Shown here: piece after piece, positions 34,533 to 45,689 of the stretch
Layout of the letters: each line of letters starts with the position of its first letter
How positions within the stretch are numbered: the stretch's first letter is position 1
Source: Botryosphaeria dothidea
Taxonomy: Eukaryota; Ascomycota; Dothideomycetes; Botryosphaeriales; Botryosphaeriaceae
Assembly: GCA_011503125.2 (NCBI GenBank)
Contig: WWBZ02000007.1
Span: forward strand, 248,001 to 312,000
Length of the DNA stretch: 64,000 nucleotides
Reading direction: 5' to 3'
Made by a program: the position numbers and the translations under genes
Notes under the pieces: generated by a model
Databases searched by the model: none
The model's input: only the letters and a program-made list of their open reading frames with translations
What the model was told of the DNA's origin: nothing

Positions 34533-35017
34533 AGGACGATGGTGGGGATGTCGCGCTTCCCGCGGCGGCGACGGCGGCGCTCGCTTTGCGGGGTTTGATC
34601 TTCGGTGGGTGTGACGGGCTTCTTCTTGTGGAGGAGTTGCTTCGCTCGCTGAGGGGTTTTGGGGGCGATTGGTGGCTTTTCGGAGTGCGCAGAGTCGGCA
34701 GGCTTCTTGTCCTCGGCGTTGGGGGTGCAGCGTTTCTTCAAGGTCTCGAGATTGCGGATGGGTGAAGCAGCGTTGCCGTCGATGGCCTGCAGCGCTCTGA
34801 CGCGCTTCTCTCTTTTCCTTCGCTCCTTTCGCCCTGTCTTTTCCCTCTCCTTCACGTCCAGGTTCTCAATGGCGGCTGTAAGATCGTCGATGGCATTGGC
34901 GGGGGCGGACTTTGCATCGGGCGAGTCTTTGTTGGGGCTGGACCAGAAGCTGGTGGCGGCAGTGAAGGCGGGGGCTGCCTTTGGCTTCCTGCCGTATGTT
35001 GCTTTCGCGCGAGCCAT
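32797..35017 (-). CDS. Haspin-like serine/threonine kinase
   Basis: Two exons, 35017-33659 and 33600-32797 (58-nt GT-AG intron), 720 residues. The N-terminal 260 residues are basic/acidic low complexity, with an 11-residue Asp run, and likely mediate chromatin contacts. The kinase part has SYGEVYRL (Gly loop), VLKIIAL (Lys), ESVAGEIRLLQ (helix C Glu) and the catalytic HRDLHMGN, which is formed across the splice junction. The usual DFG is DYT (IIDYTLSR), the hallmark of haspin, and there is no canonical APE segment. Haspin phosphorylates histone H3 Thr3 and guides the chromosomal passenger complex in mitosis. The C-terminal lobe holds a Gly/Lys/Arg-rich insertion. An in-frame ATG 17 codons upstream is an alternative start. 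Confidence 0.92.
34501..34531. repeat. Trinucleotide repeat (GTC/GAC)n in the haspin gene
   Basis: About ten tandem units on the + strand, read as consecutive Asp codons in the haspin N-terminus. Confidence 0.9.
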
Positions 35018-35574
35018 GATTGTGTGGGTGGTATAGCGAGCGGAGGGAGAGCGACGAGGGCTGGTCATGGCCGAGGGCGAGAGTGACGGTCGTCGTGCGT
35101 CTTTGCCGTCGCCCCGGCGACTATCGATAAGGAAACCCCCACCCACGTCATTTTTTCCTCTACTACTTGCCGTTCCATTCCATTTGAACACCACAGCAGC
35201 CACGCTCATTCTCGACTCGTTCGTTCGAAATCGGGAGCAATCATGTTTCCAGCCGGACGTGTTTATGAACTCCATTGATAGCTAATATGGACTATGATAG
35301 CCCTCCCGCTACGCAAAGGAAGAAGTATTTCAAGATGATTTCCAAAGCAATAGAACCTTTTTCATGCCCAGTCTTCTCTATCTTGCCCATCTTATCTTCA
35401 CTCGGAAACCCCTCCCAGACGCCGCAAGAAACCAATTGTCTGCTGGCTTCCGTCGAACTCCTTATCCGTAGGTTGTGTTCCGTCATGGTCGCAATCAATT
35501 TCCTTCGCCACGCCGTCAGTTAATTCCTGAAGGAGTGGCGAGGAACACTTTTGTGGACTGCATACCCCCTTCAT
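35018..35574. other. Promoter of haspin and 3' flank of the coiled-coil gene
   Basis: 557 bp, no gene seen. Confidence 0.5.
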
Positions 35575-38502
35575 TCATGAGCTTCCCAGCGAAGTCGCAC
35601 GCGAGAAGCCCGCTCCATCTTCTCCGTCCCTCTTCTCATCATCCACCTTCTGTTCAGGCTGAGTGTGCTGCAGCCTCGGCCTTTCCGGTGTCGCTTGGAT
35701 CTGTGTCGGCAGATGTGACAGCTTCTGGCGGACAAGCGGAACTCCCGTGTGAGAGCACGGAACCCCGTACTTTTCTGCCAGACTGGTACACGCAGGATCC
35801 TTCACTTCGCCCATGAATTGGTCGAACGAAGCCCGCCCCTCGCGAGATTCGGCCGCTCTGGCAAGAACTCCCGCAAGCTCATTCTTCTTTTGCTCCAGCT
35901 CCTTCAACAACTTGACGAGATTCGCGGGAGGCTTCACCGACATGGGAGTGTGATCCACTCTCTCGCCACTCTCAACGCGCCGGTCGTCAGTCATGTCAGC
36001 CCAACACTTGACACGCTCTTCAAGAAGCAATTTGCCTCCATCCAGTCGATCTTGAAAGCCAAACTTGCCGCCGCCATCCTCTTTGCGTTTGTCGACCTTC
36101 CCCTTGAAATCCTTATACGCTCCGCCAAGCTCGAGCAGAGGCATGTTGAGATCCGCAAATACCTGCAGGGTCTGCTGTACTCTGAGGAGAAGGATGTAAT
36201 ATTCCTCGTGCGGCACCTTTGACTTGACCGGTTCTTCGGCTTCCATGTGTACCTCATCATTGTTGCCTTCAGCCTGTTCCTCTTCTGTTTCTTCATCGGT
36301 ATTCTGGTTCGCAGGCCTGACCAGCTGACATCCAGCTTCACATCTTTCGACGATCTTCGGAAAGGAATCGTGCCATGCGTACATGTGCCGCACAAGTTCT
36401 GGATGCCAGAATTCGGAATTCTCGGGATTCTGGCACGCTTCGACGACCCAGTATAGAGCCTTCGCCACTTCGTCATTGCTGCACATCTCGCAAAGCCCAT
36501 CTTTCGCGGCCTCCGCAACTAGTCCGGAGTTGTTGACTGTCGAAGCCTTGGGTGGTTCATCTTTGATCTCATAGAGACGCGGGTTTCTGAGGACATGGTT
36601 CTTGCCTTTGTTGCGCAGGTCGGAAAGTTCAGAGAACTTTTTCTGTGCCATCTCGATAATCTTCTGCAGCTGGGCGGGCGAAGTGCTGTTGTCGTGTTGG
36701 TAATCTTCACAAAACTGGAATGCGAAGTGAAGAAAGAGATGAAATACCATGTTACCGCATAGATCGCAGTAACCCTTCTTGTCCTTGGCATTCTTCAGCC
36801 TGGCTTCTGTATCATTCAGCTTCTTCCTGAGGACTTCGATTGTGCCACCTTTCTTCTTGTCTTCACGATTGAGCTCTTTGATCTCCTGGTTGAGACCTGA
36901 ATGCTCCTTCTTTCTCTCACTGCGTTCCTCTTTCAATATTTTCTGCGAGTTTGATAGTTCCTCCTTCCAACCTTCGACGTCTTCTTCAAGATCTGCAATC
37001 TTTTTCTTCGCCTTTTCCAGCTTCTTTTCAGTCGATCCCAGCTTCCTGTTCAACGATTCAGCTTCATTTCTTTTTGCTGTATACTCTTTGCTCATCGCTT
37101 TCTTGTCATTTGACAACGACCGGGCCGTCTCCTCAAGACTCTCCACTTTCTCTTGTAGCCTGTCCTTTACACTTCCCAGTCTCCCGACACTCTTCCATTC
37201 CGCTTCAGCACCTTTCTTCAGCTCCAAGTATTGCTTCTTCCACTCAGTCCTCTTCCGTGACATCTCGGCGAGTTCCTCATCCTTCTTCCCTAGCTGCTCC
37301 GTCTTCCTCTGCAGCAGGCTGGCAAACTTGTCGGACTGCGCCTGCAGCTCGACGCTCACCGCATTCCCGGAGTTGAAGCTGTCGATTATCTTCTGTTTTC
37401 TGTTGTTCTCGGCTTGCAGCAAGCTGACCCTGGTCTTGTAGTCGTGTATGTCTCTGTTTTGTGTCTTGGCATCTTCGAGGAGCCTCTCCAGCGTGGGTAC
37501 AAAATCCTTCGTTCTCGGAAGCGCCTTGTCCAGCAACGCCAGCCTTGGGTCATCCAGCATGACCTTCTTCTCTAACGGCCCAGAAGCTGATGGAACCGAT
37601 GGTTCTCGTGGCCTTTTTGCCGGCCGGTTGCTTGGCACCGGAGTAACTGCTCTCGATCCAACAGGTGTGCTTGAAGCCGTAGAAGCCGAATCAACGGCCC
37701 TCGAAACTGCTCCTCCTCTCTCGGCGGATCCAGAATCCTCAAAAACGATGCCCATACCTCGCATTGTTGACATTTTCTCCTGCTGCCGCCTCGGATCCTT
37801 CTTCTTCTTCTTCCATCCCACCCCGCTCCTCGACTCCACCGTCCACGGATTCTTCTGCCTGATGTTCGTCCTGGGCGTCGTCGTCGTCGCGGCCGTCCTC
37901 AACCTCGCGTTCCTGACCCCCATGATCTGCACGTCCGGCCCACCAGAGGAACTCTTCTTCCCCGCCTCTTTCGGCCTCTCCTCCACAAACTCCACCTCGT
38001 CGCCAGACCTCTCTTCAGCCCCAGCACCCCGCCTTCCACCGGCATTCTCGCCTCCACCAACCCTCTCCCCGCCGCCACCGCCCTCCACCAACACATCTCC
38101 TTCTTCACCGCCAGCGCCAAACGGCAAGAATGGCGGCCTGAGCGGTATGAGCGGCTCCTCCCCCTCCATCTCCTCCCCCCGCTGCTGCCGCTCTTCCCTC
38201 ACCTCCGCACTCGCATCCCTGCTCCCACCAATGGCACGCGCCGTGCTCGCCTTGTTGCCCATACCAGCCTCGTCGTCGACGTGGGTCGCGGGCGCAGCGA
38301 TCTGTTCAGGCGCCGTCGCAGACGGCGGTCGGTCTTGGTGGTTGTGATGCGGGGTGGGTTGGTCGTTGCGCGGTGCGGAGGACGACGGGGGTGGGGTCGC
38401 GGGGCTGGGTAGAGCGGTGGTGATGACAGCGTCGGTCGTGGCTGGGTGGTGCGGGTGTCGTTTGGGTGGGTCGGGGTCGGGGGGTTGTGGTTGGTTGGGC
38501 AT
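35575..38502 (-). CDS. Large coiled-coil protein of unknown function
   Basis: Single open frame of 975 residues from ATG 38502. I do not recognise the family. Residues 1-310 are Pro/Ser/Gly/Glu-rich and disordered. About 330-590 is a strong coiled coil (repeating Glu/Lys/Leu heptads). Then come two Cys clusters: GYCDLCGNMVFHLFLHFAF (about 595-615) and GLCEMCSND...CQNPENSEFWHPELVRHMYAWHDSFPKIVERCEAGC (about 690-750), whose C-x2-C and following His/Cys suggest small zinc-binding or disulfide modules. The C-terminal 200 residues again are helical and acidic. Such proteins are often nuclear or cytoskeletal scaffolds, but that is only an analogy. One continuous exon this long is itself supportive of coding. 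Confidence 0.8.
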   Translation of the reverse strand: MPNQPQPPDPDPPKRHPHHPATTDAVITTALPSPATPPPSSSAPRNDQPTPHHNHQDRPPSATAPEQIAAPATHVDDEAGMGNKASTARAIGGSRDASAEVREERQQRGEEMEGEEPLIPLRPPFLPFGAGGEEGDVLVEGGGGGERVGGGENAGGRRGAGAEERSGDEVEFVEERPKEAGKKSSSGGPDVQIMGVRNARLRTAATTTTPRTNIRQKNPWTVESRSGVGWKKKKKDPRRQQEKMSTMRGMGIVFEDSGSAERGGAVSRAVDSASTASSTPVGSRAVTPVPSNRPAKRPREPSVPSASGPLEKKVMLDDPRLALLDKALPRTKDFVPTLERLLEDAKTQNRDIHDYKTRVSLLQAENNRKQKIIDSFNSGNAVSVELQAQSDKFASLLQRKTEQLGKKDEELAEMSRKRTEWKKQYLELKKGAEAEWKSVGRLGSVKDRLQEKVESLEETARSLSNDKKAMSKEYTAKRNEAESLNRKLGSTEKKLEKAKKKIADLEEDVEGWKEELSNSQKILKEERSERKKEHSGLNQEIKELNREDKKKGGTIEVLRKKLNDTEARLKNAKDKKGYCDLCGNMVFHLFLHFAFQFCEDYQHDNSTSPAQLQKIIEMAQKKFSELSDLRNKGKNHVLRNPRLYEIKDEPPKASTVNNSGLVAEAAKDGLCEMCSNDEVAKALYWVVEACQNPENSEFWHPELVRHMYAWHDSFPKIVERCEAGCQLVRPANQNTDEETEEEQAEGNNDEVHMEAEEPVKSKVPHEEYYILLLRVQQTLQVFADLNMPLLELGGAYKDFKGKVDKRKEDGGGKFGFQDRLDGGKLLLEERVKCWADMTDDRRVESGERVDHTPMSVKPPANLVKLLKELEQKKNELAGVLARAAESREGRASFDQFMGEVKDPACTSLAEKYGVPCSHTGVPLVRQKLSHLPTQIQATPERPRLQHTQPEQKVDDEKRDGEDGAGFSRATSLGSS

Positions 38503-39258
38503 TTTCCTTCCCTGGTTGCTTCGTGAGGTGTGTTGATGGTGTTGAGGTGGTATGTGATGTGTGGTGAGGTGGAAGGTGGTGGAGTTGTGGAGGCTCTATG
38601 ATGTTGTTGAAGGTTGCTGAGGGTGCAGTTGTGGTGGAGCTGTGAGGTGGTTGGCTGTGGATGGAGCGGGCTTATATGCAGGGTCCAGTGCTGTGATGAT
38701 TCTGGAAGGAGGCAGTACAGCTCAATTGGCCTATTTTGGATACTACGGGCTCAGTGGATGGACCCTGATGTATTTTGCAAGTGATCTGAGATAAGTCTAC
38801 TGTGAGCTGGGTGACGTTGGACGTACGGATGCCGGCGAACCTATGCTAATGGCTTCACTTTTAAAGAATGAAGAAAAAGCGTTGTTAGTGCACAAATCAA
38901 TCTCATACGCATTGAAGCATGCAATGACCATACGTAAAGAAAATCATGCTCTGAGTTCTTACAGTCAGGTGAGTGTTGCAACTCGGCAATTCTATCTTTC
39001 GTATTGTGATTGCTTCGGAATCGATGCTCCATCTTCCCCCTCTGAAACTCAAATACGCGAGAGTTCGAACGTAATGCGCTCGGGCGCAGAAGTCGGCGAA
39101 TAAGTGAGGCAGAATTCATTCTGTGCAAAGACGATAAATGAGCAATGCTCTTCATAATTGGTATTCGGTTGGCCAAAAGACCAAAAAATCTACATCTACC
39201 TCTTTCACTCCTCCACCAAGCCCAAACCTTCACAGCCCGACCATACTCATCCACCGCC
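38503..39258. other. Intergenic
   Basis: 756 bp; upstream region of the coiled-coil gene (GT-rich, GTGGTG runs at 38520-38660) and 3' flank of the acyl-CoA synthetase. No gene seen. Confidence 0.5.
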
Positions 39259-41520
39259 CTACTCCAACCCCAACCCATCCCTCACCAACTCAATCCCCCT
39301 CTCCCTCAACTTAAACTTCTGAATCTTCCCACTCGCCGTCTTGGGGAACCCATCAACCACGAAAACGTACTTCGGCACCAAATGATGGCTCAGCTTCTCC
39401 CTCACCCAGTCACGCACCTCCTTCCCCTCCACGCTCATGCCCTCGTGCACGATAACAAACGCCGCGACGACCTCACCGTACCGCTCATCCGGCAACCCCA
39501 CAACACTCACCTCAAAGACAGCCGGGTGGGCGAGCAGACAATTCTCAACCTCGAGCGGATGGATGTTCTCGCCGCCCTTGATGATGAGGTCCTTGATCCG
39601 CCCCGTAATGCTGATATACCCCTCCTCATCCATCGAGGCCTCGTCGCCCGTCTGCACAACCCACATCAGTCCTTCCTTTCCTCAAAAACAGACGATCGAA
39701 CATTTCGAGGTAAAAAAAAAAAAGGGGGGGGGGGAAAACTCACATGCATCCACACCCTCCCCTCCTCATCCGCCACAAGCACCTCCGCCGTCCTCTCCGC
39801 ATCCCCCCAGTACCCCTTCATCGTCAAATACCCGCTCACCGCCAACTCGCCCCTCTCCCCGCACGCCAGCACCCTGCCCCTCTCCCGCGGATCCACCACC
39901 TTCGCCCACACGTGCGGCAGCACCCTCCCCACGCTCTCGATGCGCTTCGCCACCGGATCCGCCGTCGTCGTCATCGCGCTGACGGGGCTCGTCTCGGTCA
40001 TGCCGTAGCAGATGGTCAGCTCCGTGAGGTTCAGCACGCGGTGCAGCTTGCGCATCAGCTCGGCCGGGATGCTCGAGCCGGCGGCGATGCCGGTGCGGAG
40101 CTGGGCGAGGCCGGTGGAGGGCACCGCGCCGTGGGCGAGCAGCTCGAGCTCGGCGAGGAACATGGTGGGGACGCCGTGGATGGCGGTGGCGGCGGTGGCC
40201 TGGACGGCGCGCAGGGCGGCGGCGGCGTTGAAGGACTCGCTCGGGAAGACGAGGGCGGAGGCGTGGGTGACGGTGGCCATGTAGCCGAGGATGGAGCCGA
40301 AGCAGCTGTTGGGGGAGTGTCAGAAGAGAAGGAGGGGAGGGGGAGGGAAAGAGTGGTACTGGAAGAGCGGCGGTGGGCAGCAGACGATGTCGGACGGGGT
40401 GAGGCGCATGCGGTCGCCGATGCTGTTGCCGTTGTTGAGGATGCCGCGGTGGGTCAGGCAGGCGGCTTTGGGCATCGAGGTGGTGCCGGAGGTGAACTGG
40501 ATGTTGGCGATTTCGTCTGGATGGAGGTCCTGGTCTGGGAGGGGCCGCTCGGCGTCGATGCCTCCTGCTGCGACGTCCTGATACGGCGTCAGGCTGGGGA
40601 AGTCGTCTGGATTGATGCGGCCGTTGGAGTTGTCCACGATGATGATGGCTTGCAGTGAAGGTACCAGTTCGGATTCGACATTGGCGCTTGCGCTTCGCAG
40701 GTTGGGTAGTAGGTGAGTCAGGAGAGGGATGTTGGAGCGAGGGTCCTTGCGAGGGAGGTTTGTCTCGGTGCCAATGATCAGGTGGGAAGCCTCGAGATGA
40801 GAAAGTGCAGACACCACTTGAGCAGCGTTGAAGGCCGGGTTCAAAGGGACGAGGATAGCCCCGAGTTTGAACAGAGCATATGTTGCCTGGATTGGTGAGT
40901 ATGGCTTTCCCTCTAAAGTACACCGGATGATTTACAGTTGCATATTCGATATTATTGCCCAGAGAAACGGCTACTCGATCGCCCTTCTTCACACCACGAC
41001 CCTGCAAACCTCGGGCCAGAGCATTGCTTGCTCGATCCAACTCGTCGTAGGAGAGCTGGATTTGTTGATGCCAGGATATTAGGCTGGAAAGGAGAGAGTT
41101 CAGCCATTGACTTGGCTTGCACGAGACAACGGGGAAAATGCTCACGCAGTGCGGTGGCCATGTTCAGCTACAATTGAAGCAAAATGCTCGCCCACCGTCT
41201 GCTCCAGCAGCGGCGGCTTTATTGAAGTCAGCAAAAGATACATGCACGTGATCGTCTGCAAGAGCAATTGGCAACGGTACCTCGGTGGGGCCTCTGGCGA
41301 AAGCCTGAGTCAACAGACCACGACGGGCGTGCAGCACAAAGGGCGATGACGTGCGAGTGAGACAGCATGGGTTTCCTCGTCGCAGCAGCGCGCGGGGCGT
41401 TCTGGCGGTGGCGGCAAGGGATGATGCAGCAACAAAGATGGACGAAGAGGATGTCACGGACGAGGAGGTGGCGCTAAGGGAGCGGCGGCAACCATCCAAT
41501 GCGCGGCGTCTGGGCAGCAT
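39259..41520 (-). CDS. Mitochondrial acyl-CoA synthetase, ACSF2-like
   Basis: Six exons: 41520-41281, 41216-41146, 41083-40936, 40886-40360, 40305-39744, 39651-39259, giving 646 residues; introns 49-92 nt, all GT-AG. Exon 1 encodes an Arg/Ser/Ala-rich N-terminus of about 65 residues, consistent with a mitochondrial presequence, followed by the conserved FARGPTEPPLLEQTVGEHF join across intron 1. Adenylation motifs: FTSGTTSMPKAAC (P-loop-like), CYGMTETSP, TGDEA, GRIKDLIIKGGENI and the catalytic Lys in PKTASGKIQKF. The family activates medium-chain fatty acids in mitochondria. Intron 5 contains a 12-A/11-G homopolymer pair. I am confident in class and exon chain; substrate range is inferred. Confidence 0.9.
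39712..39734. repeat. A12-G11 homopolymer tract inside an intron
   Basis: Twelve A directly followed by eleven G on the + strand, inside intron 5 of the acyl-CoA synthetase, where it is a C-run followed by a T-run near the 5' half of the intron. Confidence 0.9.
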
Positions 41521-43266
41521 GTTGACGCTGAGAGGGAGAAGGCGACATGGATGGCTCGCAGGAAGCCGGTCAGGCGTTCTGGGGACAGCTGGCTATCGAC
41601 GAGGGGAGCGGCGTCGTGGTCGGCCTCGGGTAAGAAGCACGCTCACAACCATGGCCGGGGAGGGGGGGAGCGGATACCAGCGGCAACAACAGCGCGCATG
41701 TAGCTAGCTATGCGTGGAGCTCGCCCCTTTCAGGGCGCTGTTGGCGCGCGGTGGGCGGGAGGGCAAATGGTGGCTGGCTTTGTTGGAGAAATGCGGGGTT
41801 CCGGGGAACTCGGCGAGTGGGCGAGTGGGCGAGTGCGTCGGCGAGTGCGTCGGCGCGTGCGTCGGCGCGGGGCCACGACTTCTGTCTGTCCGTTCGGCGG
41901 CTGTTGGCTCGCTTCCTCTCCGACCACTTTCCTAATCCAGTACCCCGTCCTCTTACCCGCCCATCCAACCCATACGCGCTTATTTTCTTTCGCGCTGACG
42001 CCAAAATCTGATGGGGGGCCTGCGATGATGAGCCTGTTGTTGAGGCACTAAGATCGATCTTGCATGACAGCTCCCTACACCATGTCGTCGCACCGCCGCT
42101 CCGCCCACCCTTCTTATCGCTCTCTCCCTCCCGTGAACGGGCGCGGAAAATTCGGGGACTGCGATGCGGTCTTCTGCGGAATAGCCGCGGCCACGCTGCA
42201 ATACTTATCAATAAGCAAAGCTCCCGTCCAGAATCCGCCTGCTGGCCAGAAGAGAAAAGGCGGCCAATCAACCAACGGCCCGCCCGAGCAACCAAGCTAC
42301 TCAGGCATACCATGTCTTACAGTCGTGAGGAAACGTCCTAGCATCGACGCTTCGGACAGAGCCGTTCCGTATCACCGCTTCCGTCCAATGCGCATGACAA
42401 CTCCTCGAGCTCCGCCCCCCAACCATCGACGGCGCCTGGCAGACTGAACATCCCTCTGGAATTTGTGCAGTCAGCTTCCGTCCGCTGACCCAAGCCCCTT
42501 GAACTGTAAAGCAGGCTCAGTCAAAAAGTTGGGCACTGATCGAGATGGTACATCGAACTGCTCTTCGCCCCGTTTTTGTGGAGAAGCTTTTGGACCTGCA
42601 GCAGCTGCGTTTCATCAGCACCGCAAATTACCTCACACGGCCATCCTGCTCCTGCTGTGACGATTAGCAAGGGGAAGCGTAAATTATGCCAATATCACTC
42701 GTCGATCAAACATCAGATGAACTGTAACGGATCCGTTCTCGGCAAAGGGGATGGTGCCAAAATAGTAAATACACATTACTACTCAAAGCAAAAAAAAAAA
42801 AACAAAAAAACGCCTCATCCATTCGTCGTATCTGAAGCTCATGCTCTCTTTCACATCTGCCGACTATAACCCATTCTCGGTCAAAAAGGAGGGGAATAGA
42901 GCCTAAGACTTGGTTAAGTACACTGTACAGAGAGTCTGTCCGTCGTCGAGACAATTGGGGGGTTTTTTAAAAAAAAAGGGGAGAATAACAAGTAATGCTG
43001 TACCCAATGTACGTGATGATTCCAAAAGGTATCAAGCCGCCCAAAAGCAATTAAAAAAAACGAGCCCCCATTCCAATAAAAACACCATTGAGTACAAGAG
43101 ATCGCTCGTAGTCGTCGTAGGCAATGCGATGCTGCTTTCTGCTTCATCAACGTCACGTCTTTGTCAACGACCATTCCTTCGTTTTTGCCCTCCTCACAAT
43201 CTGCTTTCTTTTCAGACTGCCTTTTGCTTATCCTCCTTTTTTTTTTTTTTTGTATTGATCGTCTCT
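41521..43266. other. Intergenic 1.7 kb with minisatellite and poly-A/T tracts
   Basis: Upstream region of the acyl-CoA synthetase and 3' flank of the PKA gene. Open frames of about 60-200 codons occur on both strands between 41700 and 42450 but are GC-biased artefacts without motif or splice support. Several A or T runs of 8-14 nt lie at 42790-43250. Confidence 0.5.
41813..41870. repeat. GC-rich minisatellite
   Basis: Tandem short units: two GCGAGTGG, two GCGAGTGCGTCG, one GCGCGTGCGTCG and a partial unit. Confidence 0.9.
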
Positions 43267-44779
43267 TCAGAAATCCTTGAACATTTGATCATACTTCATG
43301 GCCATGTCGTCCGTGTACGGCGCTCGGCCTTCGGGTTCCGGATCATACTCGTCAAAGTTTCGTGTATCGGCAGGCCCTCGCAGATGTGGTACAATTGGTC
43401 CCTGCACCTTGCGGTGGTACAATGCATCCCAGTCAATGTGTCGGAACCAGGGGTGCGCCTTCACTGCTGCAGCCCCGCCCTTGATGTTTCCCAGCCGTTT
43501 GGACGTATCGACTGTGCAGAGCTTGCCGATCAGGTCGCGTGCATCTGGAGACATGGCTGACGGGTACCGCACTTTGCCTTCAACAATTCTGAGATGGATG
43601 GTGTTAGTGACGGGTGGCTGGACAATAGGGCAAAGTCAGTTGGAGAAGCATACTGCTCGTAGATTTTCATTGGGTTCTGGTCCCAAAAGGGAGGCTGGCC
43701 GACGAGGAATTCATAAACTAGAATGCCAAATGCCCACCAGTCGACGGCACAACCATGGCCTAGATGATGATCAGAGACTGAAGAGAAAATTATGGCAAAG
43801 ACATACCTGTGTTCCTAATCACCTCGGGTGCCAGATACTCAGGAGTGCCACATAATGTGTACGTCTCCCCTTTGTTCATGTTAGCGGGGCAGATGGGTGG
43901 TGCGCGGGGCAGACTGACTATTATCGACTTTCTTTGCAAAGCCGAAATCTACCAGTTTCAAATGGCCCTCGGCATCTATGAGGATGTTTTCGGGCTTCAG
44001 GTCTCGGTAAGCAACACCTTCCTTTTCGTGGAGGAACTCCAAAATCAGCACTATTTCGGCGGCGTAAAACTGCGAGGTCGGCTCGTTGAACCGGCGTGCT
44101 CGGCGCAGATAGCTGAAGACCTCACCGCCGGGGCAGTAATCGAGCTGCGGGGTAGCGTCAGCAAAAGAAAAACAGCGGGTTCGAGGCGGCGCAACTGACG
44201 AGCATGTAGAGGGAGTCCTGGTCCTGGAAACTGGCAATCATGGTGGTGATGAAGGGATGGCCGGCAACGGCGGCCAAGACATTGCGCTCGTTGCGCACAT
44301 GCTCGACCTGCTTCAGGCGAATGACTGGCGGTGTGTCAGGCGCGAGGGTGAGACTTTGCGGGCGAGACACAGGGACATACCGTCGACCTTGCGGAGGATC
44401 TTGAGGGCGAAGACTTTGTCCTCGTCGCCCTTGCGAGGATTGGACAGGCGCGCAAGCCAGACTCTCGCAAACGTCCCTAACAAGGCACAGGCTTAGCGGT
44501 GGTGTTGCGCGGAGAGCAGGCGTTGCGCATACCGGTGCCCAGCGTCTTGATCAACTCAAAGTCGTCGCAGCGAAGATAGCGCGCCGAGTGGCCGACGCGC
44601 TTCTTGTTCGGGTCCTGGGCCACGGCGTCGGGCTCGAGCGGGCCTTTCTCTTGTTCCCAGGCGGCGAGGTGGTGTTTTTCCTGCTCGCGCTGCGACATCT
44701 GCTGGGAGTAGTGGTGCGATTCGTCGTTGTGCGAGCGCATGGAGTGCGGGACGAGGTGGTGCATTGCAGCGGCGGCCAT
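43267..44779 (-). CDS. cAMP-dependent protein kinase catalytic subunit
   Basis: Seven exons: 44779-44533, 44476-44381, 44324-44200, 44144-43919, 43869-43807, 43759-43654, 43588-43267, giving 394 residues; six GT-AG introns of 47-65 nt, all frame-restoring. AGC-kinase landmarks: [11 protein letters not shown] (Gly loop), FALKILRK (Lys), HVRNERNVL (helix C Glu), YRDLKPEN (catalytic loop), [23 protein letters not shown] (activation-loop Thr), and a C-terminal tail ending MFKDF, the hydrophobic FxxF PKA end. The GTGTFARV version of the Gly loop and the short N-terminus resemble the second, minor PKA catalytic subunit of filamentous fungi (pkaB/PKAC2 type) rather than the main one; this isoform call is tentative. 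Regulated by cAMP through the regulatory subunit. Confidence 0.93.
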
Positions 44780-45689
44780 GACCGATGCGCTTGGGGCGGC
44801 GAAGGCTCTGCGGGCGGAGGTGTGGGTGGGCGCGGATTAGGACTTGTGGATTGAGGAGGGCTCAGTAGCACATCGCGCGGGGAAGCGGCCGGCGCGGGGA
44901 AGCGGCGGGTGGTGTTCGGAGGTATAGGTGAGCGTGGTGGTGGTGGCGGTGGTGCTCGGTTTGTTGTGGTAGAGAGTGGTAGTAGCTGAGATGGATCATG
45001 CCGATAGCAGAGGGGCGACGGCGTCATTGCAAGGCTTCGCGCTCATCTTTCTGACAGCCGCTGACTTGACAGGGACTGCCCACCGCTGGACCCGCCCACG
45101 CCCACCATGCTAGCCCGGCACCGGCGCGAGCAAACGCCAGAACCGCAGTCCTCTGTGCCTCGACCCTGCCGAAGCCTTGCAGCCCGTGATGACGCACCGC
45201 AAGCACGGTACCTGCACGCACGCCCGCCCGCCCGCCCGCCGACTTTCACGAGCTGGTCGCAAGCTGGTCGGCCGGCAACGTCACTGCTGCCCGTCAAATC
45301 TCCACAAACTCTCGAGAGACGGCTGCGTGGCTGTGCACATGGCGCGCACGGGGCTGTTGCTATACTTATTCAATCCATTTAACTCCTATGTCCTTTCTGT
45401 ACAATACACTGCATGATACATGTGCCTTGCCTCTCTGCCGCGCGAAAAATAGAAATCGCGCACGGCCGCACTCCCGTCGTCTTATCGAGAGTTGCAGAGA
45501 GAATACCTGGCTCCATCTCCCCATGCGCTTCCGCTTCCCGCTGCAGTGCGTCAAAACTCGGATTTTCTACCTTATCGCGCGGCGGGTGTACGCCAGACGC
45601 CAGCCCTCTTTCCAATGCTGTCCGAACTTTGACCCCATGCAACGTGGCAGGGGTCTGCCCAACTACTGGCGAATCCTCGCACACCCAGA
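44780..45689. other. Upstream region of the PKA gene
   Basis: 910 bp, no gene. A CCCG tandem run lies at 45221-45240. The VMA11 3' UTR enters from the right. Confidence 0.5.

Noticed and set aside
41708..42447. Overlapping 65-200 codon frames on both strands
   Set aside because: GC-biased artefacts around the minisatellite; no motifs, no splice signals, mutually overlapping.
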